Source: Clostridiales bacterium (GTDB lineage Bacteria > Bacillota > Clostridia > Oscillospirales > Oscillospiraceae). Taken from it: a stretch of 64,000 nucleotides of DNA. Both the position numbers and the translations under genes were made by a program. The stretch lies in assembly GCA_019415645.1 (NCBI GenBank), contig DXYV01000011.1:1-64000 (forward strand). The letters run 5' to 3'. Below are positions 23,125 through 30,808 of the stretch, in pieces. The notes under the pieces were generated by a model. The model was not told the DNA's origin and did not search any database. It was given only the letters and a program-made list of their open reading frames with translations. Numbering within the stretch: the first letter of the stretch is position 1; each line of letters starts with the position of its first letter.

Positions 23125-24184
23125 TTACCGGGCGCTGCGCAGCGGGCTGGAGCCCGGCTGCAAGTTTGTGGGCGTGGTGAAGGCCAATGCCTATGGCCAC
23201 GGCGCGGTGCCGGTGGCCCGCCGGCTGGAGGAGCTGGGGGCGGACTATCTGGCCGTGGCCTGTCTGGAGGAGGGCCTGGAGCTGCGCCAGGCGGGGATTC
23301 AGAGTCCCATTTTGATTTTGGGAGCCACACCGGAGGACTGCGCGGAAGCGGCGGTGGAGCAGGACCTGACGCAGACGGTGTTCCGGGAGAGCCAGGCGCG
23401 GGCGGTCTCGCAGGCGGCCCGAACGCTGGGCCGGACGGCGAAGGTGCATCTGAAGGTGGACACCGGCATGAGCCGTTTCGGCGTCTGGGCGGGCGACCCG
23501 GAGGGGGCGGCGGCCGACCTGGCGCCCCTTTGTGGTCTGCCCGGCGTGGAGGTGGAGGGTATCTACACCCATTTTGCCAAGGCCGACGAGGATGAGTCCT
23601 TCACCATGCTCCAGTTCACCCGCTTCCTGGACGTCATTGCGGCGCTGCGCGCCTCCCACGGCGTGGAATTTGCAATTCGCCATTGCGCGGCCAGCGCCGC
23701 TGTGTTACACTATCCCTGTACGCACCTGGACATGGTCCGGCCGGGAATCGCCCTGTACGGGCACTATCCCGCGCCCGACTGCGCGGGGCTGGACGGTCCC
23801 GGCCTGCTGCCGGTGATGACGCTGAAGAGCCGAATCGCCTCGGTGAAGGAGCTGCCCAAGGGTGCTTCCATCAGCTATGGGGGCATCCACACCCTGGAGC
23901 GGGACAGCCGGATCGCGGTGCTGCCGGTGGGCTACGCGGACGGTCTGTTCCGGCTGCTGTCCAACCGCATGGAGGTCCTGTGGCAGGGAAACCGGCTGCG
24001 CCAGATCGGCCGGATCTGCATGGATCTGTGTATGGTGGACGTGACCGACGTGCCGGCCCGGGCCGGGGACGAGGTGGAGCTGTTCGGCCCCGAGCTGCCC
24101 CTGGAGGAGAAGGCCGACGCGGTGGGCACCATCCAGTACGAATTGCTGTGCGCAGTGTCCCGGCGGGTCCCCCGCATCTATTGA
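23066..24184 (+). CDS. alr: Alanine racemase
   Basis: This 372-residue PLP enzyme makes D-alanine for peptidoglycan. Lys39 in VVKANAYGHG is the PLP lysine and base; the second catalytic Tyr lies in the SYGGIHTLERDS region. RICMDLCMVDVTD is the conserved C-terminal strand pair. ATG 23066 lies within the end of the upstream lipoprotein gene, with AGGAGA before it. The alr-mazF order is shared with Bacillus. Confidence 0.97.
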   Translation: MEANKTRTWAEISLANLEHNYRALRSGLEPGCKFVGVVKANAYGHGAVPVARRLEELGADYLAVACLEEGLELRQAGIQSPILILGATPEDCAEAAVEQDLTQTVFRESQARAVSQAARTLGRTAKVHLKVDTGMSRFGVWAGDPEGAAADLAPLCGLPGVEVEGIYTHFAKADEDESFTMLQFTRFLDVIAALRASHGVEFAIRHCAASAAVLHYPCTHLDMVRPGIALYGHYPAPDCAGLDGPGLLPVMTLKSRIASVKELPKGASISYGGIHTLERDSRIAVLPVGYADGLFRLLSNRMEVLWQGNRLRQIGRICMDLCMVDVTDVPARAGDEVELFGPELPLEEKADAVGTIQYELLCAVSRRVPRIY

Positions 24185-24366
24185 GCGCATATACTGGTTC
24201 GGGAGGTCCCGGGGTGTATCCGCATTCCCGGACTGAGCCGGCGGACCAGGACGGACGCGGAATTTTTTCGCGCGCGTATAAATCCATCCGCCCCGTGGGA
24301 GAATTGTAGTATCCGGTCTGCGAGACAAGCAGGCGGGAACTATCATCCGGCGGAGTGTGAAATTCA

Positions 24367-24732
24367 GTGGAAAACAGTGTGAAACGAGGCGACATTTTCT
24401 ATGCCGATCTCAGCCCCGTGGTGGGCAGCGAACAGGGCGGCGTGCGCCCGGTGCTGATCGTGCAGAACGACACCGGCAACAAGCACAGTCCCACCGTGAT
24501 CGCGGCGGCCATCACGTCGCAGACCGGCAAGGCGCGCCTGCCCACCCACATCTCCCTGTCGGCCCGCAGTTACGGATTGCCGAAGGATTCGGTCGTGCTG
24601 CTGGAGCAGATACGTACTCTGGACAAGAAGCGGCTACGGGAACACATGGGCAGAGTGGACGACGAAGTGATGCATCAGGTGGACAACGCCATCGCGGTAA
24701 GCTTTGGCCTGCATCCGGAAGAACTGGTGTGA
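24367..24732 (+). CDS. mazF: MazF/PemK-type endoribonuclease toxin without an adjacent antitoxin
   Basis: This 121-residue protein (GTG start) has the MazF core: KRGDIFYADLSPVVGSEQGG, RPVLIVQNDTGNKHSPTVI and TSQTGKARLPTHI. Arg in GGVRPVL and Thr in TSQTGK are the positions used for RNA cleavage in this family. It follows alr, as ndoA does in Bacillus subtilis, but there an antitoxin gene lies between. The 182 bases here have no suitable antitoxin frame. The antitoxin may be elsewhere, or the protein may be a chromosomal RNase with a housekeeping role. Confidence 0.93.
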   Translation: MENSVKRGDIFYADLSPVVGSEQGGVRPVLIVQNDTGNKHSPTVIAAAITSQTGKARLPTHISLSARSYGLPKDSVVLLEQIRTLDKKRLREHMGRVDDEVMHQVDNAIAVSFGLHPEELV

Positions 24733-24755
24733 CATAAGCAAACCAAAGACAGCGC

Positions 24756-24784
24756 GGCCTGGCGGCTCCTCGAACCGCCAGGCC
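24756..24784 (+). other. Ten-base perfect hairpin between mazF and a secreted-protein gene
   Basis: GGCCTGGCGG (24756-24765) and CCGCCAGGCC (24775-24784) form a perfect stem with a nine-base loop. No T-run follows, so it is not a standard terminator. It lies 25 bases before the next start and could be partial termination or a stability element. Confidence 0.6.
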
Positions 24785-24809
24785 CCACAGACAACGGAGG
24801 TACATACCC

Positions 24810-25349
24810 ATGAAGAAAAACTGGAAGCTGGCCCTGACCGCCCTGGTCCTGACCGCGGCGATCTCCGGCGGCGTGGCGGCCTTCGCGGCGGGCACGGGCG
24901 GCAGCGCGGACGATCCCCTGGTGACGCTGAGCTACCTCAACGACGTGTTCGCCCCCTCCCTGAACGACACGGTGGACAAGGCGGTGGCCGCCAACGAGGC
25001 CGCCCTCAAGCAGGACCTGGACGACGCCATCAGCGAATGGAACACCAAGATTCAAGGCCAGATGGGCGGCTCCGGCTCGGGCAGCGCCGCATATACTGTG
25101 GTGACCCTGTCCAACGGACAGACCCTCACCGGACAGGTGGGATGTGAGATCATGCTGCGGGTTGGCACCGCCACCTGCGTGGCCTCCGGCGCGCCTGGTC
25201 TGGTGGACAGCACCGGCGGCACCACTCTGGCCAACGGCAACACACTGGTGACCAACCATCTGTATCTGGTGACCGTAGACACCCGGGGCGTGACCGCCAC
25301 GGCGGATACGGTCAAGCTCCTGGTGCGGGGCAGCTATACCATCGCGTGA
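24810..25349 (+). CDS. Secreted protein of unknown function
   Basis: This 179-residue protein has a clear signal peptide (MKKNWKLALTALVLTAAISG...AFA, cleavage near residue 27). A predicted helix with DDPLVTLSYLNDVFAP follows, then a Gly/Ser linker (GGSGSGSA), and a strand-rich C-terminal half with LSNGQTLTGQVGCEIMLRVG and TLANGNTLVTNHLYLVTVD. I do not recognise a family with certainty. Placement before two spore-coat-like genes hints at an envelope or spore role, but a terminator separates them. Confidence 0.72.
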   Translation: MKKNWKLALTALVLTAAISGGVAAFAAGTGGSADDPLVTLSYLNDVFAPSLNDTVDKAVAANEAALKQDLDDAISEWNTKIQGQMGGSGSGSAAYTVVTLSNGQTLTGQVGCEIMLRVGTATCVASGAPGLVDSTGGTTLANGNTLVTNHLYLVTVDTRGVTATADTVKLLVRGSYTIA

Positions 25350-25361
25350 AAAACTGGAAAG

Positions 25362-25386
25362 GCCCGCCCATCCGGCGGGCTTTTTT
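25362..25386 (+). terminator. Rho-independent terminator
   Basis: GCCCGCC (25362-25368) and GGCGGGC (25374-25380) followed by six T residues. Confidence 0.95.
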
Positions 25387-25461
25387 GCGCCCTGCGGCCG
25401 CATACTCCGGGACAAAGCGGGAAAAATACTCCTGCAACGTATGGAAAGGAGATGACCCGTA

Positions 25462-25647
25462 ATGGCCAATTTGACCACCAAGGAGCTGGCCGCCCTGGAG
25501 GACCAGCTGGGCTTTGAGAAAATGCTGTGCTGCAAATATCAGGACGCGGCCCGGAACACCACGGAGACCGAGCTCAAGACCTGCTACACCCAGCACGCCA
25601 ACGAGCACAAGCAGAATTACGAGACCCTGCTGGGATTTTTGAAGTAA
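25462..25647 (+). CDS. Small spore coat (CotF-like) protein
   Basis: This 61-residue protein (MANLTTKELAALEDQLGFEK...) is a two-helix bundle half with repeated Gln/Asn/Thr and CCKYQDAARN. It resembles the N-terminal part of CotF-like coat and ferritin-like proteins in clostridia. AAAGGAGATG lies upstream. It is 13 bases before a second coat-like gene. The family call rests on resemblance and on its partner. Confidence 0.7.
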   Translation: MANLTTKELAALEDQLGFEKMLCCKYQDAARNTTETELKTCYTQHANEHKQNYETLLGFLK

Positions 25648-25660
25648 AGGAGGACGGATC

Positions 25661-25924
25661 ATGCAGGAACAGGAGAGAATGACCGATTTGCTGCTCACGG
25701 AGAAGAAGATGAGCACCAATTACAATGAATTTGCCTCGGAGTGCGTCAACGTCAAGCTGCGCGACGCGTTCCTGAGTATGCTGACCCAAGGGCACAAGAC
25801 CCAGACCGAGCTGTTCCAGACCGCCCAGCAGAAGGGCTGGTATCAGGTGGAGCAGGCGCCGCAGCAGAAGATCAGCCAGGCGGAGCAGAAGTTCACCAAC
25901 CAGATGCCCACCGCGACCAACTGA
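25661..25924 (+). CDS. Spore coat protein, CotF family
   Basis: This 87-residue protein contains MTDLLLTEKKMSTNYNEFA, a central helix VKLRDAFLSMLTQGHKTQ and the terminal GWY motif (QQKGWYQVEQAPQQKI), which is the CotF pattern. CotF proteins are small coat components of endospores. AAAGGAGG precedes the start. It forms an operon with the preceding small protein and ends at a terminator (25938-25966). Expression in the mother cell is expected; I did not find a convincing sigma-K or sigma-E box. Confidence 0.83.
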   Translation: MQEQERMTDLLLTEKKMSTNYNEFASECVNVKLRDAFLSMLTQGHKTQTELFQTAQQKGWYQVEQAPQQKISQAEQKFTNQMPTATN

Positions 25925-25937
25925 ACGAAACCCATCG

Positions 25938-25966
25938 GGACGAGCCGAAAGGCTCGTCCTTGTTTT
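25938..25966 (+). terminator. Terminator of the coat gene pair
   Basis: GGACGAGCC, loop GAAA, GGCTCGTCC, then TTGTTTT. The T-run doubles as the -35 region of the mrnC promoter. Confidence 0.92.
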
Positions 25967-25988
25967 ATGGGCGCGTTTGCGCTATAAT
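25960..25988 (+). promoter_or_regulatory. Promoter of mrnC
   Basis: TTGTTT (25960-25965) and TATAAT (25983-25988) with a 17-base spacer, packed directly against the upstream terminator. Confidence 0.75.
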
Positions 25989-26042
25989 GCAACTGTTGCG
26001 GCCCCGCGGGCCGAGTTTGAGAGACAGAAACAGGTGAAGCAG

Positions 26043-26450
26043 ATGGATTATTTCCATTTACAGGTGGAGAAAGACCGAATCAATCAGATCAGCTCGCTGG
26101 GGCTGGCCCATGTGGGGGACGGCGTCTATGAGCTGATGGTGCGCTCCTGGCTGGTGCTCCACGGCAAGGCCACCAACAAGGGCCTGCACAAGGCCACGGT
26201 GCACTATGTGGCCGCCCCCGCCCAGGCGGAACGGGCGGAGCGCATCCTCCCCCAGCTGACGCAGGAGGAGCAGGATGTGTTCCGCCGGGGGCGGAACAGC
26301 AGTCCCCACACCATCCCCAAGGCCGCCAGCCGGGAGCAGTATCAGACCGCCACGGCGCTGGAGGCCCTGTTCGGCTGGCTGTGGCTGCGGGGGGAGACCG
26401 GGCGGCTCAATGAGCTGTTCGAGCGGATGATGGAGCCCGGCGAAGAATGA
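26043..26450 (+). CDS. mrnC: Mini-ribonuclease III
   Basis: This 135-residue protein is an RNase III catalytic domain without a double-strand RNA-binding domain. It matures 23S rRNA in Bacillus. The segment GLAHVGDGVYELMVRSWLV carries the catalytic Asp, and TATALEALFGWLWLRGE carries the second acidic cluster with Glu. RRGRNSSPHTIPKAAS is also typical. ATG 26043 with AGGTGAAG upstream gives the family length. rqcH follows 22 bases later. Confidence 0.95.
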   Translation: MDYFHLQVEKDRINQISSLGLAHVGDGVYELMVRSWLVLHGKATNKGLHKATVHYVAAPAQAERAERILPQLTQEEQDVFRRGRNSSPHTIPKAASREQYQTATALEALFGWLWLRGETGRLNELFERMMEPGEE

Positions 26451-26472
26451 ACGAAAGACCGGAGGAGAAGAT

Positions 26473-28200
26473 ATGCCATTAGACGCGATTTGTATGACCG
26501 CCCTGACCCAGGAGCTGCGGGACAGGCTGCTGGGCGGGAAAATTGACAAGATCTATCAGCCGGCCCGGGACGAGGTGGTGTTCCATATGCGGACGGGCAG
26601 CGGAAACGTCAAGCTGCTGCTGTCCGCCAATCCCAGTCACCCCCGCCCGCAGCTGACCCAGCTGAGCCGGGAAAATCCGGAGACGCCGCCCATGTTCTGT
26701 ATGCTGCTGCGCAAGCATCTGGTAGGCGGACGCCTGCTGGAGCTGTCCCAGCCGCCGCTGGAGCGGCTGGTGGAGTTCCGGTTCGAGACCCTCAACGAGC
26801 TGGGGGACCGGGTAGAGCGGCGGCTGATTCTGGAGTGCATCGGCCGGCGGTCCAACCTGATTCTGCTGGACGACGAGGGACGGATCACCGACTGTATGCG
26901 CCGGGTGGACGCGGACCTGTCCGCCCAGCGGCGGGTGATGCCGGGGATGTTCTATGACTATCCGGCCCCGCAGGCCAAGCAGGACCCTCTGGCGATGGAG
27001 GACGAGGCGCTGCGGGCGCTGCTGCTCCAGGCGCCGGCGGACTATCCCTGGGACAAGTGGCTGCTGGACACCTTCAATGGCGTGTCCCCGCTGGTGGCCC
27101 GGGAGCTGGCCTTCCTGGCCGGAGAGAGCCGGGAGGAGCTGGTGCGGCAGATGGAGAAGCTGCGGACGCTGGTCCGGACGCGGGCCTATGTGCCCACTCT
27201 GCTGGTGCGGGACGGAAAGACGGCGGACTTCTCCTTTATGACCATTTTGCAGTACGGCCCGGGGACCGAGCTGAGGCGGTATGAGAGCTTTTCCGCCCTG
27301 CTGGATGAGTTCTACGCGGCCCGGGAGGCCCAGGAGCGGGTGAAGCAGAAGGGGCAGGATTTCATCAAATCGGTGAGCCATGCCCGGGACCGCATCGCCC
27401 GGCGAATCGGCAACCAGGAGCGGGAGCTGGAGGCCACCCGGGACCGGGAGCGCCTGCGGCAGTACGGCGACATCATTACCTCCAACCTGTATGCCATGGA
27501 GCGGGGTGAGACGGTCCTGCGCGCGGTGGACTACTACGACCCGGAGGGCCGGGAGGTGGAGATCCCCCTGGACCCTCTGCTCACGCCCCAGCAGAACGCG
27601 GCCAGGTATTATAAAGAATACAACAAGGCCAAGAAGGCGGAGCAGATGCTCCAGATCCAGCTGGAGCGGGGCCGGGCCGAGTTGGAATACCTGGACAGCG
27701 TGCTGGAAAACATCACCCTGTCCGAGGGGGAACGGGACCTGCAGGAGATTCGCCAGGAGCTCACCGAGACCGGTTACCTGCGGCGGCAAAAGACGGCGGC
27801 CAAGCGGGAGAAGCGGGTGAACTCCAAGCCCATGGAGTTCCGCTCCACCGCCGGGCTGCGCATCTCCGTGGGAAAGAACAACAGCCAGAACGACCGGCTG
27901 ACCACCAAGGAGGCCCTGAAAAGCGATCTGTGGCTCCATACGCAGAAGATTCACGGCTCCCATGTGATTCTCCACACTCAGGGGCAGGCGCCGGACCCGG
28001 AGAGTGTCCGGGAGGCGGCCATGCTGGCGGCCTGGTTCTCCCAGGGGCGGGAGAGCGGCAACGTCCCGGTGGATTATACGCCGGTGAAGTTCGTGAAAAA
28101 ACCGTCCGGCGCGCGGCCGGGCATGGTGATCTACACGACCTATGAGACCATGTATGTGACACCCAGCGAGGAGCTGGTCAAGCAGCTGCGCGTGCGCTGA
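26473..28200 (+). CDS. rqcH: Rqc2 homolog RqcH (NFACT family)
   Basis: This 575-residue protein belongs to the RqcH/FbpA NFACT family that binds stalled 50S-peptidyl-tRNA complexes and adds C-terminal alanine tails as a degradation tag. The NFACT-N domain starts MPLDAICMTALTQELRDRL. Helix-hairpin-helix and coiled-coil segments fill about 180-430, and the NFACT-R domain is at about 440-560 (DLWLHTQKIHGSHVIL, ARPGMVIYTTYETMYV). AGGAGAAG is upstream. Older annotation called such proteins fibronectin-binding. Confidence 0.95.
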   Translation: MPLDAICMTALTQELRDRLLGGKIDKIYQPARDEVVFHMRTGSGNVKLLLSANPSHPRPQLTQLSRENPETPPMFCMLLRKHLVGGRLLELSQPPLERLVEFRFETLNELGDRVERRLILECIGRRSNLILLDDEGRITDCMRRVDADLSAQRRVMPGMFYDYPAPQAKQDPLAMEDEALRALLLQAPADYPWDKWLLDTFNGVSPLVARELAFLAGESREELVRQMEKLRTLVRTRAYVPTLLVRDGKTADFSFMTILQYGPGTELRRYESFSALLDEFYAAREAQERVKQKGQDFIKSVSHARDRIARRIGNQERELEATRDRERLRQYGDIITSNLYAMERGETVLRAVDYYDPEGREVEIPLDPLLTPQQNAARYYKEYNKAKKAEQMLQIQLERGRAELEYLDSVLENITLSEGERDLQEIRQELTETGYLRRQKTAAKREKRVNSKPMEFRSTAGLRISVGKNNSQNDRLTTKEALKSDLWLHTQKIHGSHVILHTQGQAPDPESVREAAMLAAWFSQGRESGNVPVDYTPVKFVKKPSGARPGMVIYTTYETMYVTPSEELVKQLRVR

Positions 28201-28250
28201 GTCCGTCCGCAGGACCAGACGCGGCGCTTGTGCAGCCCAAGCGCAAAATA

Positions 28251-28273
28251 CCCGGCGGGAACTGCCCGCCGGG
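28251..28273 (+). terminator. Hairpin between rqcH and the response regulator gene
   Basis: CCCGGCGGG (28251-28259) pairs with CCCGCCGGG (28265-28273). There is no T-run (TCCATAAAGG follows), so read-through is likely. Confidence 0.5.
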
Positions 28274-28294
28274 TCCATAAAGGAGGCAACGATC

Positions 28295-28984
28295 ATGACG
28301 ACGGCCCACATTCTGGTGGTGGAGGACGATCCCGACATCAACCGGCTGCTGTGTAAGATCTTGGAAAATAACGGCTACGACGTGCGCCCCGCCTTTTCCG
28401 GGAGCGAGGCCATGCTCTGGGCGGAGAAGTATGAGTACGACCTGGTGCTGCTGGACCTGATGCTCCCCGGGCTGAGCGGCGAGGAATTCATCGCCCGCAT
28501 CCGGGGCCAGCGGACCATGCCCATCCTGGTCCTGTCGGCCAAGGTGGGGGTGGAGGACCGTGTCAATGTGCTTCGGCTGGGGGCGGACGACTTCATTCCC
28601 AAGCCCTTTGACAACAATGAGGTGCTGGCCCGGGTGGAGGCTCAGCTGCGCCGTTATCAGCAGTTCTCCGCCGGGGCGGGGGAGAAGCGGGTGCTCCGGC
28701 TGCGGGATCTGGAGCTGGACCGGGACGCCATCTCGGTCACCGTGGGCGGCACGCCCGTCACCCTGACTGCCCGGGAGTTTGAGATTCTGGCGCTGCTTCT
28801 GTCCGCGCCCAACAAGGTGTTCACCCGGGCTCAGATCTACGAGCGGGTCTGGGGCGAGGAGTTCTTCGGCGACGACAATACCGTGAACGTCCACGTCAGC
28901 AACCTGCGGGCCAAGCTGAGCAAGGTCAGCGACCGGGAGTACATCAAGACCGTGTGGGGCATCGGCTTCAAAATGGCCGAGTAG
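28295..28984 (+). CDS. OmpR/PhoB family response regulator
   Basis: This 229-residue regulator has a receiver domain with acidic pair Asp11/Asp12, phospho-acceptor Asp54 in VLLDLMLPGLSG and Lys103 in FIPKPF. The C-terminal winged helix (about 130-228) contains LTAREFEILALLLSAPNKVF and DDNTVNVHVSNLRAKL. ATG 28295 follows AAAGGAGG. It is followed by an ABC transporter and a histidine kinase, so it probably controls that transporter through the tandem repeats at 28999-29031. Confidence 0.96.
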   Translation: MTTAHILVVEDDPDINRLLCKILENNGYDVRPAFSGSEAMLWAEKYEYDLVLLDLMLPGLSGEEFIARIRGQRTMPILVLSAKVGVEDRVNVLRLGADDFIPKPFDNNEVLARVEAQLRRYQQFSAGAGEKRVLRLRDLELDRDAISVTVGGTPVTLTAREFEILALLLSAPNKVFTRAQIYERVWGEEFFGDDNTVNVHVSNLRAKLSKVSDREYIKTVWGIGFKMAE

Positions 28985-28998
28985 GATGCCGGGCGAAC

Positions 28999-29052
28999 TT
29001 TAAGCTTTCTTTAGACTTTCTTTCAGCGGACTTGCAGACCGCCTGCTATACT
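28999..29052 (+). promoter_or_regulatory. Tandem 11-base repeats and -10 box before the ABC operon
   Basis: TTTAAGCTTTC (28999-29009), TTTAGACTTTC (29010-29020) and TTTCAGCGGAC (29021-29031) are head-to-tail repeats at 11-base spacing, the last degenerate. A TATACT -10 box lies at 29047-29052 and there is no good -35. This is the layout of OmpR-family sites that bind in tandem on one DNA face to recruit polymerase. The adjacent regulator gene is the obvious candidate. Confidence 0.72.
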
Positions 29053-29086
29053 TTGGGTACAGTCAAGAAAGAAAGGTTGATGCTGT

Positions 29087-30010
29087 ATGACGGAACCCGT
29101 TCTGGTCACCCATGGGCTGACCAAGCGTTACGGCCACGCCAAGGCGGTGGACAGCGTGGACCTCACCCTGGCCAGGGGCGAGATCTACGGACTGGTCGGC
29201 CGCAACGGTGCGGGCAAGACCACCCTGATTCGCATGGCGGCGGGGCAGGCCATTCCCACGGAGGGCGAGCTGAGCCTCTTTGGCGAGACTACCCCCGCCG
29301 GCCTGAGCAAGGCCCGGGCGCGCACCGGCGCCATGGTGGAGATCCCCAGTTTTTACCCCTACCTGTCCGCCCGGGAGAACCTGGAGTTTTACCGCCTCCA
29401 GCGGGGCATCCCCGGCCGGGGCGTGGTGGACGAGGCTCTGGAGTATGTGGGCCTGTCCGGCGTGGGGGCGAAGAAGTTCAAGAGCTTTTCCCTGGGCATG
29501 AAGCAGCGGCTGGGCCTGGCGCTGGCCCTGATGAACCACCCGGATTTCCTGCTGCTGGATGAGCCCATCAACGGCCTGGACCCGGAGGGCATCGTGGAAT
29601 TCCGTACCATCCTGCGCACCCTCAACCAGGAGCGCGGAACCACCATTCTGATCTCCAGTCACATTCTGAGCGAGCTGTCCAACGTGGCCACCTGCTACGG
29701 CTTTTTGGACAAGGGACGTCTGCTGGAGCAGATCTCCGCCCGGGCCCTTCATGACAAGTGCCGGGCCTGCCTGGAGCTGACGGTGGGCGATACGGCCAAG
29801 GCGGCCACCGTGCTGGAGACTGCCGTCGGCACCACGGATTTCGAGGTGCTGCCCCGGGGGATCATTCGCCTGTATGATCAGCTGGACGCCCCGCAGAAGG
29901 TGACCGCCGCCCTGGCCGGGGCCGGCGTGCCCCTGATGGGCGCGGAGAACAAGAGCGTTGATCTGGAGGACTACTTCCTGAAGCTGATTGGAGGCGGAGA
30001 CCATGCTTAA
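29087..30010 (+). CDS. ABC transporter ATP-binding protein
   Basis: This 307-residue ATPase has Walker A GRNGAGKT (38-45), signature region KSFSLGMKQRLGLALAL and Walker B FLLLDEPINGLDP. It is the type paired with small ABC-2 permeases in lantibiotic immunity and peptide-antibiotic resistance systems. ATG 29087 follows GAAAGG. The stop lies inside the start region of the permease. Substrate is not visible; a defence role against cell-wall-active peptides is an inference from the two-component neighbours. Confidence 0.94.
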   Translation: MTEPVLVTHGLTKRYGHAKAVDSVDLTLARGEIYGLVGRNGAGKTTLIRMAAGQAIPTEGELSLFGETTPAGLSKARARTGAMVEIPSFYPYLSARENLEFYRLQRGIPGRGVVDEALEYVGLSGVGAKKFKSFSLGMKQRLGLALALMNHPDFLLLDEPINGLDPEGIVEFRTILRTLNQERGTTILISSHILSELSNVATCYGFLDKGRLLEQISARALHDKCRACLELTVGDTAKAATVLETAVGTTDFEVLPRGIIRLYDQLDAPQKVTAALAGAGVPLMGAENKSVDLEDYFLKLIGGGDHA

Positions 30011-30779
30011 CTACATGCGGGCGGAATTTTACAAGGTGTTTCATCGCAAGTATCTCTACGGCTGCATGGTGGCGCTGCTTGCGTGCGCCGGAGCCATCGT
30101 GGCTGGGTGGACCTTCACCAACGCCAACGGGAATGTGGTGGACTTTTACACCGGCGGGACCATGGCTGTGATGCTCCTGTCCCTTGGCCTGTATATGGCG
30201 GTGCTCATCGGGGACATGGTGTTCTCCGACCAGTATAAGCACAACACGCTGAAAAATGAGGTGTCCTATGGAATTCCCCGGGCGCGCATTTATCTGGGTA
30301 AGCTGGCGGTGGAGGCCATTCTCGGCGTGGCGATGGCGGTGCTGGTGGTGGCCGTTTACGAGGTCCTGTGCTGGTTCCTGCTGATTCCCAGCGACCCGGA
30401 GCAGGCCCGGACGGCCTGGATGATACTGGGCTACTGCCTGCTCAACGCACTGCCCCAGTGGCTGGGCATGATGGCGGTGACCAATCTCTTCTATTTCCTC
30501 ATCCGCAGCAATGTGGCGGCTACCTTCGCGGTGCTGGGCGTGATCATTGTCCCGCAGATGGTGTTCAATCTGCTTCAGGCCTTCACCTTCTTCAACGCCG
30601 GGGCCTACTATGTGTTCAGCCTGTTGGAGGGCTGGATGCCCCAGGCAATGGTGGAGGGCGCGCCCAATGTAGTGGGCGACTGGGGCTATGTGGCCCAGAG
30701 CTGGATTCTCGGTCTGGTGTGGATCGCGGTCTCCACGGTCATCGGCCTGGCCGCGTTCCGGAAAAAAGAGATCAATTAA
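30003..30779 (+). CDS. ABC-2 type permease (antibiotic immunity-like)
   Basis: This 258-residue protein has about six hydrophobic segments (near 20-36, 55-75, 105-130, 143-165, 172-195 and 228-250) and lacks large external loops. N-terminal NYMRAEFYKVFHRKYLYG is typical of LanE/G-type or DUF-type permeases. ATG 30003 follows GGAGGCGG and overlaps the ATPase stop. It should form the membrane part of the transporter with the preceding ATPase. Confidence 0.87.
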   Translation: MLNYMRAEFYKVFHRKYLYGCMVALLACAGAIVAGWTFTNANGNVVDFYTGGTMAVMLLSLGLYMAVLIGDMVFSDQYKHNTLKNEVSYGIPRARIYLGKLAVEAILGVAMAVLVVAVYEVLCWFLLIPSDPEQARTAWMILGYCLLNALPQWLGMMAVTNLFYFLIRSNVAATFAVLGVIIVPQMVFNLLQAFTFFNAGAYYVFSLLEGWMPQAMVEGAPNVVGDWGYVAQSWILGLVWIAVSTVIGLAAFRKKEIN

Positions 30780-30808
30780 CCAATCATGGGAGAAAGAAGG
30801 CGGGGAAC

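Noticed and set aside
30368..30808. Upstream extension of the histidine kinase frame into the permease gene
   Set aside because: The extension is out of frame with the permease and its composition is not protein-like; the kinase starts near 30809.
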